From: Hybos culiciformis
Lineage: Eukaryota; Arthropoda; Insecta; Diptera; Hybotidae
Direction of reading: 5' to 3'
NCBI GenBank assembly: GCA_964007475.1
Contig: OZ023274.1
Span: forward strand, 102,409,372-102,473,371
DNA length: 64,000 nucleotides
The notes beneath the pieces are model-generated. The model had not been told where the DNA came from, made no database searches, and was given only the letters and a program-made list of their open reading frames with translations. Below are positions 24,755-35,653 of the stretch, in pieces. A program made the position numbers and the translations under genes. Each line of letters opens with the position of its first letter. Within the stretch, counting starts at the first letter, position 1.

Positions 24755-27700
24755 ACGTCAAATTTGAGTGAAACCTTATTAAAGCCAGCTATAAGTTTGA
24801 TATGTAAAAATTCGAAAAGGACAGAAAAAAAATATTTTCAAAATATAAATAAAACAATGAATTTATCTAAATATCATATTGAACACACTATCATATAATA
24901 AATTATAAATATTATAAAGCTTTTAAAGTTAATGAGCCATCAAATTTCCATTTAAAAATATATAAACATATTTATAAATATATATTTATATATAAATGTA
25001 TATTAAATTACTTAATTTTTTGGCTTAATGTTTTAATAAGCTTTTATTATTATTTTTAAGGCAAATTCTTCTGTTTATTTCTCTTATTTTCGATAGGAAA
25101 AAAAAAAACTCAATGTTGCTTGGGGTCAAATAAACAAAATCTGGAATAAAAAAAAATTTATTTATTTTATTTTGTTTATGTCATGAATGTTATTTAATTT
25201 TTTTTCGAACTTATTCTTGAATCGGTATAAAATCATAATAAAAAATCAATAAAAAAAAAATATGTTTTAAAGCAACATATTTTTTTCGACTTAACTCAAA
25301 TTAAAGGAAAAAAATTCTCATAATAAATACCTATGAGTTTTAAGCTCCGCAGAGTCCTGTGAATTGCATATTTGAATATATTGCAAAAAAAAATCTAGTT
25401 TCACAAGAAAAATGAGCCATGACTATAGTGGAGAATTTTGACATATTAACCCTTTATCTTTCTAATATAAAAATATATACTTATTAATCAAATTTATTGA
25501 CTACGACAGACGACGACGAGAATATAAAATCTACTAACTTTAATAAGTTTTGGTTGTAATATGGCTTGTTGTAATAAATAGTCTACATAAAATTATCTAT
25601 ATCGTTCTCTATTAAAAAATATAACATATATATAACAGATGTGTGTAAGAAAGGCATACAAAAAAGAAATCAACAAATTTCATAGTATATGCTCGATTAA
25701 ACTGAATTAGATTTTACTATCTTTTTTTTTTTTGCTCATTTATTTAAGTTTTTTTTTTGTAAACATTTTTTTTTTCTATACATACTATATTACTGTTCAA
25801 CACCTAGTGAACGATGAAAATTACATTGCAGCCAGACCATAGAAAGAAAAAAAAACAAAAAAAAAAAAGAAAAATAAACGAAAGGATTATTGCATTATGT
25901 TTTTTGTATGCACACACTATCCTAATATAAAGTAATTTTAAAATCACAGCAAATGTCAACACAATTTCATGAAGCGGAAACTAACAAAGGATTATCATTT
26001 AATAATGAAGTTTTTTTTTTTATTCTGATTATTAGAACCAATTGCAGTGGAAAAATGTAGATAGAAAAAAAAAATTATTTTTATCATTGTAATAAGTAAA
26101 AATTTATTGAATCAAAATGAATTGTTCAAGAGTAATAAATATAAAATTTTATGATGTTATAAAAATTAGTAATATAAATTTTGAATGCATTTATTATTGT
26201 GTGTGCCTTTTTTTTTTTCTAAGTACTATATAAAAGTTATTTCAGAAAATTTTGAATATTATTATTTTAAAAATATTTAAATAAATAATTTTTGTAAGTG
26301 AAATTGTTAGAAAAAAAAACTACAGGAAATAATTTTGATCGTTCACTAAATTTTAGAAATAAAAATAGTCATTGAGAATCTATTATCTTTGTATGTGTTC
26401 TTATTAAATTTCGGTGCTTCACTGAAGTATACATATTACTAATAAACTGCCCAATCGAATTTAGTTCTTTGAATACCAAAATAGGCACATCCTCGTTCAC
26501 TTTCATCTTGAGACTTAGAGGCTCTCAAGAAGAAAAATTCATATAAAATATATTTGTTTGAATTTTAAATGGATTCTAAAGAAAATTTGTATATGGATAG
26601 CTAGATGTTGATTAGAGGAAGTTAAAAAATTTATTTCAAGGGCTCTGGGGCTTCGAAAAAAAAAATTTATATTTATATTTGATATATGAGTAAATGATAT
26701 TTGGCATATGAAGGAACCTAAAAAATATGGTTGAGACCAAAGTGTCTTAAGTGTAAAGTATCTTAAAACGAAATACTTTATTTATGATGAACCCGTTGTT
26801 CTATTTTTTTTAATGATTTGAAAGTTTTTAATGACACGACTCATTTTAACTTGTAAATGTCGCCATATTTTTGTTTTTCTTAAATTCAACAATCGGTCTT
26901 ATTTTGAATTATTATTTCAAATATATGAAACCACTATATAACATTTTATTGGTACATTGTTTTGCAACCATCTGTTTTAGACATTGACTTTTAACCTCCT
27001 TATGTGGTCTCATTAAAAGAAAAAGTTTCAATATCCAAAATGTTACTTATATATAAATGAAAATCTGAATAAATGATTTTTATAAGTTTTGTATTACATT
27101 AACGCAGGAACATTATATTTCTAATTCTATAGGGACTATGTGGTTCCAAATAGAATTGAAAATATTCAATTAGAGGATTCGATGGAATTAAATTCACATT
27201 CTCAACTTATTTACAACATTTTTTCCACATAATTAATTCGTCTATCCTAAATTAAAAAAAAAAAAGATTATGGCACCAAAGCGTATATAAATCCCCATAA
27301 AAACTATGATAAGGAACTACTGTCATTTTTACAAATTCCCGCTCAGTGTTGATGAGTAAGTCTTGCAGGACTCCGTTCTTTATAAATTGTTTTTTTTTTA
27401 TCTCAGTGCGTTTTCTACTCGTAATGTCTACGTATTCGAGTCGTTGCATTCAGCAAAACTTATTTCGAAAAAAAAAAATAAATAAATATGTGAATGAAGT
27501 TAAGCGGGAAGTCATTTTGAGACAAATTTTTCAACAATTAATTTTTTTTTTTCTGTTCTTTTAACACGCCATCAGTTAAGGCAATAAAAATACAATATAA
27601 TAAGAGTAGTGCATAACTTATTTTCCGGTTACATTTTCTTTCATTGTACAATGAAATACTCATTATTTAATTTCACTTTTGAATACGAATTTCTTTTATA

Positions 27701-28063
27701 TATGTATAAAAAAAAAAAATATTATGTTTGTAATTTTTCATTTCTTTCCAAAAAAAAAAAAACCAAGAAGAAAATGTTAAAATAAAAAAAAGGACTTTTT
27801 AGCTTGGAATATCTTTTTTCTGTTTTTCTAAAGTTTTTATATGGGGGCTAGGAAAAAGGTCCTTAAAAAAATAGTAAAAACAAAAAAGATTATTATATAT
27901 TTGTAAATTGTACACACGAAATTTGTAATCAACTTGAATGCGACACATGTTTTAGTCATTAAGACAAATTAGAAGCTATTTTCTATACTAATTATTTTCT
28001 TTATAAATTTAATTGCCCTGTTGAAGAACGTACAAAAAACATCAATGTGTGGAGTTTGTCTGT
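24755..28063. other. Gene-free A+T-rich stretch
   Basis: No supported gene. Minus-strand frame 27252-27449 has a fairly protein-like middle but no family match and no splice context that I trust. Confidence 0.5.
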
Positions 28064-28652
28064 CAGTTGAGGAGTCAGATGTATTCACTCGTATTTATAA
28101 AAAAAAAAAATTTTCGGTTCTTTTTTCTATAAATACCGGTGAGCGCGCAGTCTTCTCCGACTCTGCACTGCAAAGATGTTAATTTTCTATCATTACAGTT
28201 CAAGAGTCGGATAAAGACCGAGCGGGCGTGATTCACCCGTATTTATAGAAAAAATATATTCTCCGGTTTTTAATTTTCTGTAAATACGAGTGCGCGCTTA
28301 GTCTTCATGCAACTGATGAATTGTGATGACAGAAAATTTACGTATTCACAGTTTAAGAGTCGAATGAAGACTGAGCGGCGGGAGTGATTCAATAGAAAAA
28401 AAAAATAGAGAAAAATTATTTTCCGCTTTTTTTTTCTCTATTAAGAAAGATGCGCGCTCAATCTTCATCCGGCTCTTGCACTGTAAAGATGTTAATTTTC
28501 TGTCATTAGAGTTCAAGAGTCGGAAAATGACTGAGCGGGCGTGATTCACCCGTATTTATAGAAAAAATAATTTCCGGATGACGACCCGGTTTCCGTTTTT
28601 TTTTTCTTCGCGCAATGTATGCGTGCTCAGTCTTCATTCGACTCTTGAACTG
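28064..28652. repeat. Tandem array of four hairpin-forming units
   Basis: Four diverged units start near 28064, 28195, 28348 and 28510, about 130-160 bp apart. Each is itself an inverted repeat. The left side reads AGTTCAAGAGTCGGAtGAAGA then CTGAGCGGGCG and a CCCGTATTTATAGAAAA block; the right side is the mirror, TTTCTATAAATACg then GCGCGCTCAGTCTTCATCCG and ACTCTTGAACT. Linkers share AAGATGTTAATTTTCTGTCATTA. Unit 2 has a damaged right arm. The array is clearly richer in G+C than its surroundings. Minus-strand open frames over it (28346-28549, 28506-28706) resemble each other only because the DNA repeats. Confidence 0.82.
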
Positions 28653-30153
28653 TAAATTGTCTGTCTTCGCATTTACTTTTAAACTATCCGTGATCCTCAT
28701 TCGCAATTCCTCGATACGATTGTTTAACTAATCTGGTTCGGAATGTCCGAGCCAATTAATTAAAGTTGCACCAGAAGCTGTGAATCGATATAGTAGAAAA
28801 CAAATTAGCTATTTATGTAATTAGTACCCAACGAACTAAATTCAAAATAATATTTATTTTTTTTTGTAATTTTGATGTCGCAAAGGATTCTTGTTTTTCT
28901 TTTTTGCTGTAAATAATTCTTCCCCAACCTTTTTATTTTTTTTTTTTATATCATAAACTCAGGATACTTAATTTCGGACAAGAAAACAGAAAAAAAAAAA
29001 AACAGTTTTTATTTAACTTGTAAATGTCAGTTAAATTGGGGTTAAACGTGGAATTAATAAGTGCTCGCTGTTTGAATAATAATTAGAGAAAGCGAAAAAC
29101 ATTTTATTCTTTTTTTTTACGTAATTTTTTTTATTATTATTTTCAGAGGTATGTACTGTATACATACATATACATTTTTAACAAACTTAATGCAATAAGC
29201 GAAATTAATGTTTTCGAAGGATGAAATTTAAGATTTAGTTGTGAATAAAAGCTTTTAGATCTAAATTTATATATATGTATAATTTTATATGTATAGTAGA
29301 ATTTAATAGTATATGATTGAAAAGTGCCCCATATAAAAAATAAATATTCCTGATAAATCCTGTTTTTAAAATCATTGATTTAGCCTTTACAAATTATGAA
29401 TTTTCAGGAACTTGCTTTTTGAGATCTCATGAATCCTTTTTGGAATTTCCGAGTTTCTTGTTAATCCTTAATCCTCAATTAAGATGTCTTTTATTTATCC
29501 ACAGATTCTCTGAAAAAAATCATAACAAGCCAGATTTCCAATTTCTATGCGAAGTGCGACTGATTCAGTTGGCTGACAACTTTTGATCTTGATTATTTGG
29601 TCAAAAAATATTATGTACAAAAAAATAAAGTAATGTACAAAAAAAGTTTTTTCTTTTTTTTTTTTTTCATTGAGTTAATCAGCATAAAAACTTTAAATGA
29701 TCATACAATTATGACTGTTTTTTTTTTTTTTTTTCATTTCTCCAAAAATTTATTTCAAAGAAAATTAAGGTCTTACAGCTCATTTAAAGAAAATTGGTTA
29801 TCAAATTTCAAACAAAAGTTTTTCCAAAAAAAAAAAAGAATACACAAAACAGAATTACAAAAAAAAAAAGGGTTAACAAATTAGCTGTGAAAATAATTGA
29901 AAGATTAACGAATATCAATTAACAAGTTAATGATAATGAATATATATAACTCAATTATACGATTTTAAGATTTACATAAATAAAAAAATTACTGCGCTTT
30001 TTTAGTCTTAAAAAATAATAAAAATTAAAAGTTGCAAAAGTTTTCTTCTCCGAAAGGGATGCTGATTTCACTTTAAGAAAATAAATTGGACCTCGCTTCA
30101 AAATATTCTGAATCATTGTAGTTCAATGCAATGATCGAATTACTGAGGTCTGA
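28653..30153. other. Gene-free A+T-rich stretch
   Basis: A/T runs and no supported gene. The open frame at 29597-29884 is built on homopolymers. Confidence 0.5.
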
Positions 30154-30336
30154 GATGATGGTGACATTAATATTATACTGGAAGGACAATACGTGAAACA
30201 GTTGTATGATTATAGGGAAACAATTATGTCCCTTGATCTAAAACAAGTACAAGAACAAATCAAGCTCAGTTCTGGTCATCATAAGGTCCAGATAGGCAAA
30301 CTGGGTTTAAAAAATCTCGTTTTGTCTTATCGTTAA
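30154..30336 (+). pseudogene. Unidentified decayed coding fragment, 60 codons
   Basis: A frame from 30154 to the TAA at 30334-30336 has coding-like composition: many charged and varied residues (for example DDGDINIILEGQYVKQLYDY, later GHHKVQIGKLGL), unlike the K/N/F/I-rich noise frames around it. The same frame upstream (30112-30150) also reads sensibly but is cut by TGA at 30109 and 30151. There is no clear splice site. It is best read as a degenerate exon or a transposon-protein remnant. I do not recognise the family. Confidence 0.45.
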
Positions 30337-33001
30337 ATTTTGGAGATAACTAAAACGTGATAATTTCTTTTGTAGCTGATTTTCCACCGAATTTTTTATT
30401 CAGTATTCATATAAAAGTATAGTTAATTTCCGTAATCAGAGAATAGTAGTTAGAACATTCACATAATCTATTTGTATAAGTTGCTTTTGTCTTTGAAGCG
30501 CAATCTTTTATATATATATTTTACATTTTCGTCGATACAGATATTTTAAAAAAATTATCACTAGTTTTAGGGAAACAGGAAAATTATTTGTGACACCAAT
30601 ATGTGATCTATATTCTCCCAAAAATTGTTTTCCGTTAACGAGGAGTATTAACAAAAAAAAAAACGTATATATGTATTATATATAGTTCAGTTTTCACATT
30701 TTTTTATGTAAATAAATAATTGTTAGACGTAAACTTTGTTTTTCATTATTATTGCGCCTCAGAAAATATAAAAAAAAGAAAAAAAAAAAAATAAAAAATA
30801 AATAAACAAATTTTTATTTGGTTTAATTGAGTTGGAAAATAACATAGACATTTAAACAAAACAAAAAAGTCAAATAAAATAAAGAACATACATAATATAA
30901 ATATGCAGGAGGCTTATTGTTTTATGGCTATTTGTGCAGAAGTTAACAATTTTTCAGTTCTTTTTATTTATTTTTTAAATTCTGTTTTATTAAAAATAAA
31001 AATAAAATAAAAAAATATCTAGAAAAATGTTGTGGATTATTTGTTTTGTTCTATCTCTGCTAAAAAAAAAATTCATATAAAATTTTTCACCATAATAAAA
31101 ATTTTCGGTTGAATGGAATATAATAAATGGATCCTATGTGTTTTTTTTTTCGAGCATCCTTTTTGAGTGCATAAGTGTAGAAAATAAAAAAGAATTATTT
31201 TTGTTTGAGTTAAAAAAATTCCAAATTTTTTTATATTTCAGGTTTGCGGTAGACCAATTTTAACACCGCGCGCGATTCATGAAAAGATAAAAATAACTAT
31301 GGCCATTTAAAACATGTAATTTTAAAATACTTCAACTTTTTATTCAATTCTCGGCTTTTTGACTAATACCAAACTCTTCGTTTCGCAAAGGTGTACGGAA
31401 AATTTTCAATCATGTAGACATGGAAAGCGTTCGATTTTCCTCTTCCATTTTTCTTTTCTTACGATTTTGGGAGTTTTTTAAACAAATTTTCTCATATGTG
31501 ACTATATAATTCTATATATAATATTTTATGCATACAGTTGGTTCTTAAACTTACCACCTATTTAATCCAATTAAATAACATAAAATTTGTCATTAATAGT
31601 ACAAGAAAATTCATAAACAAATGTTTGTTAACCCTTTGAACTTTTATTTCGTCTTTTTTTACCTAACACATTTTCCTAATGTATTTTCTTTTTTGTTTTT
31701 TTGTTTTCCTTTATTTATTTTCAAATTTGTCAACTTTAAATTATAATATCTTGCAAAACTTAGGTAACAAACCAAAAAACAGTATTATTACAACACAAGG
31801 TTCTCTGATGATTATTACCTTTAGAAAAAAAAAAAAAAGTTTTAATGTAACTTGTGATGTAATTGTTATTTCATCATTTAATAGTTTTTGTATATATATA
31901 ATGTGTCAAAGAAAAAAAATAAAAAACTTATTTTTCATTTATTTATAATTTATTTTTGTATATTTTTTTTTTTTATCCATAGGGATCTTTTCTTTTTTTG
32001 TTGTATCCTTTTATGTAATGAGGGAAAAAACCTTTTAAAGTGACACTAATTGTCTGCCATGTCAAATGCAAAAAATATAAATGTAGATACATGAGGAAGA
32101 AGACAAAAGAGAAAAGAAAATTTTTGTGTTTTTCTTAATAATAAAAATAATAATAATAATGTTGTAAACAAAAGTATATAAAATGTTTTTTGAAGAACTT
32201 TTACATAAATATATGTAGGTATCAATGTATCTACCTATAAGCTTTAATAACCTCTTGAATTTGGAGAATCATTTTTTAGTGCTTCCATCGGCTCGTTTTG
32301 AGTTTGAGAACTATTTTTCGTCTGATATATGAGCAAATATTGTTATCGAACTATAGTTCAAAATGTTCAGAATAATGTAGTAAAAAAGAAGACATCTCTT
32401 GCAATAGTAGAATATCTGTTTGAAGAACCGATTTCACATCGTAATCAGTCTGGTTTCCGTTTAAATTTAAAACATTTGAATAAAAATTCCTTTTTTGTAT
32501 AATTTTTTATTCTAAAAATGTTAAGTTCCAATACTCAGTTACCACAAAATAATAGTGTAAAAAATTTCATTTCTAACTCTATTTGAAAATTTTCTTCTTC
32601 TTTTTTTTTTTAATTAAAAAGGCGGAAATATTTATACCCTGTGATCTTGAATTTTTTTGTATTTAATGACAAACTAATTATCAATGAATATAGTGAAAAT
32701 TTTCTTTTATTGAATTTTCATTTTATTGTCCCTAAAATTTTATTTGTAAATTAGTTTTATATTAAGAATGGGGAAATAGTTCTCCATGTCAATGAAATCA
32801 TTCGCGTTGATACAATATTAATTTGTCTTTGCATGCAAAATGGAAGATTAAAATTATTAAATTTTGGAAGACTTTCTGACTCAAAGCCGAAAGAATAGCA
32901 ATAAAATTATGATATTGTCCACTAACTTAGAAATCCCAAAAGATTTGACACAGTTAGAAGTGTATTAAAAGAACATTGTTTTTAAGATAATGTTGGCTAC
33001 A
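30337..33001. other. Mostly gene-free A+T-rich stretch
   Basis: No supported gene. A 23-codon frame after a good splice-acceptor-like sequence at 31242-31310 is listed under findings. An (AAT)n run lies near 32145-32160. Confidence 0.5.
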
Positions 33002-33625
33002 TGACATAACCGCGAATGTTATAACCGCGAAACTTTTTTGTCATAACCGCCAAATAAAAAATAAAATTGTCATAACCGCGAAAAATGTCTTATATATTTT
33101 TTTGTCATAACCGCGAAAAAATATGACAAAAAATTGAAAAAATTTCGTTTCGCGGTTATAAGAAAAATTTTTGTTATAACCGCGAAACACAAAATTTCGT
33201 TTTTTTATTATTTCGCGGTTATAACAAAAAAATTTGTTATAACCGCGAAATGACAAAAATCCAATTTTTGTGTTTCGCGGTTATAAGAAAAATTTTTGTT
33301 ATAACCGCGAAACACAAAAAATCAATTTTTATCATTTCGCGGTTATAACAAAAATTTTTGTTATAACCGCGAAACACAAAAACTCGATCATTTTGGAAAA
33401 TGAATTAAGACCTGGATAAAAAAATGTTTTGTGGTAAGCACACGGTAGGGGGGGGGGGCAGCAGGGCGGCGGGCGGGCGGTTGGCGAATTCGCGGTTATG
33501 ACAAAAATATAATTAGTTTCGCGGTTATAACAAAAATGTTTGTTATAACCGCGAAACTCATATAAATTCTAGTTTCGCGGTTATGACAAAAAAATTTCAC
33601 GGTTATGACATTCGCGGTTATGTCA
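33002..33625. mobile_element. Foldback element made of ATAACCGCG repeats
   Basis: A 624-bp block is bounded by TGACATAACCGCGAATGT at the left and its near-exact mirror at the right (ending TTCGCGGTTATGTCA at 33625). I count 19 copies of ATAACCGCG or its complement, with a few variants (CCGCC, CACGG). Adjacent opposite copies create palindromes such as CGCGGTTATAAC-AAAAATTTTT-GTTATAACCGCG. Two arms (33002-33385 and 33488-33625) flank a non-repeated core that contains the G-rich stretch. No target duplication is apparent. No ORF is credible. It is best classed as a foldback or satellite-like non-autonomous element. Confidence 0.8.
33444..33486 (+). other. G-rich tract, G-quadruplex-like
   Basis: A run of 11 G (33448-33458) followed by GGG/GGC blocks within 43 bp, in otherwise A+T-rich DNA, between the arms of the foldback element. 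The pattern of four or more G-runs fits a potential quadruplex. It may also be a site of assembly or sequencing error. Confidence 0.7.
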
Positions 33626-35618
33626 GTTCACCGTTTAAAATGCATTTTACATGAATCTTGATTTTTGGGCATAAGCCCTTTCTGGCATCAAAGCACAGAC
33701 TCGTATATCCTTAACTATAGCCAAATTCATCTCTTTTCTTCATAACATTATTCACAGGTGATATAATAAAGATAAAAATTCCTTAAATAATATAATTTTT
33801 TTTTTTTTTATTAAATTTATTAAATTTCCTGTCTATAAGTTTTCTTATCCTGAAATTTAAAAAAAAAAAACAGAAAAAATGTAATAGAGAGAATTTTTCT
33901 TTTTTTTTGTTTTGAAGTCCTTCGTCTAATTGAATTAAAGAGGATTTGAATTTTTCATTTTTGTTATGACTATTTTTTTTATTCTTTTTTTCCATCAAAA
34001 TTAAAAGCGTAAAATTTTCATTAAATTAGGGTTCTGTTTTTTTATTTTTTTTATTTCTTGGTTTGATGAACAGAATAAATTATTTGTAGGACACTAATTT
34101 TAGAATATTTATTAGTTTTTCTTTTCTTGTTTTTGTTGAATCATTTAAAAAGTTTAATTTTGATGACATTGACATTATTTAATAATATTGTGAAAAAACA
34201 AAATTGTTACGGTCTCTTGTTACCCAATATTCTGGCCCAATATTTCTGGCATACAATACACAAGTAAAAAATGAATTTTTCTTAAAAGTTAGACATTTGA
34301 CCAAATGAAACTCACCAAAACCGGCAAACTGGACGTACCAACAAACCAAATGTACCAATAGAAAATAATTTTATAATATATTCGCTTTTACAAAAAATAA
34401 TTCTATATATTTTACGGAAAACTCATAGACTGCTACTCATAGACTGCTAGATGGTCTAATATGATGTTCAAAAAAATCTAGCTCATTTTCCTGAAATATT
34501 TCGGAAAACAGTTTATTCTCCTAATGCGAACACCATATAAAGCAATCAAACCGAACAGCTTAAATAACTATAAGCTTGTCTATATTTTGGACACATTAGA
34601 TTGTGTCCTTTTTATCACCGAAAAAATTGATGCTTTGGCGCGCTTATTCATTTTCGAATACCATACAGCGAACTCTTATTAAAGACCATCCATAAATTTT
34701 CAAACCAAACTAGAAAAATTCTTTAAAAAATGGAAAAACTTTTTTAATTTTCTATTTTCTTCTTCTTTTTTTTTACAACAATGTTGGAAAACAATGCCAA
34801 ACTTTATCGATGAAAAAAAAAATGTTTTTCTTGTCATAACACACGTTTTTATTAACCATCAACACGTCACGACAATAAAATAGTTTTTGTCAAATTTTAT
34901 TGTCAAAAGGAAAAAAAAAATTTTATTGCGTCCATTGGTTTCAAAAAATGAAAATAAAAATAAAAATTAAATTGAAATAGTCAATAACGTGGAATACGAT
35001 GGCCAAAATATTACTACTGACCGTTTCGAAGTATAATAAAAATCAAATAAAATAAAATTTTGAAAACGTGACTATTTTTTTTTCAAGATTTTTCCCTTAA
35101 GTGATTTTTTTTACCACAAAAAAACAATTATTATTGCAATAATATCCACCAGCTTTTCAGAATTCTTTATAATCAACAAAAATATTTTGTTGACATTTTT
35201 TAATTTATATAAATTCTTTTGTTTTCGGTAAACTGATTAAGATCGCCAGGTTTATTTTTGTTTTATATATTTACTTTTTATTTAATGGAAGATGGGTTTC
35301 AGACTGCTGTTTCACTGCTAAGGAATATTTTAAGGGCCCGAAATCGCACTGCTCACGCTGTTATGCTTTATTCTTGGAACCATAGTTCTACAAATATGTC
35401 TAAAACCTTCTGAGTATCGAACTAAGTATATAATTTATGTAGCATTAAATATTTTGATAGATATTTACAGAAAAACATATAAAGTCTGGTGTATCCCAAA
35501 ATTATTTTAGTCTTCATTAAACGCAGAATAATAATTGGAAAAATTCAGAAAAATTTTCTATTCTAATTTCGAATTATTTCCGTACTCTTTCATTATATAA
35601 TTTCCCAAAAAAAAAAAA

Positions 35619-35653
<35 letters not shown>

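Noticed and set aside
27252..27449. Minus-strand 65-codon frame with protein-like middle
   Set aside because: No recognisable domain, starts and ends in A/T runs, no supporting splice sites.
28346..28706. Two similar minus-strand ORFs, considered as a duplicated small gene
   Set aside because: Their similarity follows the DNA-level hairpin repeats; poly-K stretches come from A/T loops.
33002..33625. CRISPR-like array
   Set aside because: Repeats alternate in orientation without regular unique spacers, and the context is eukaryotic.
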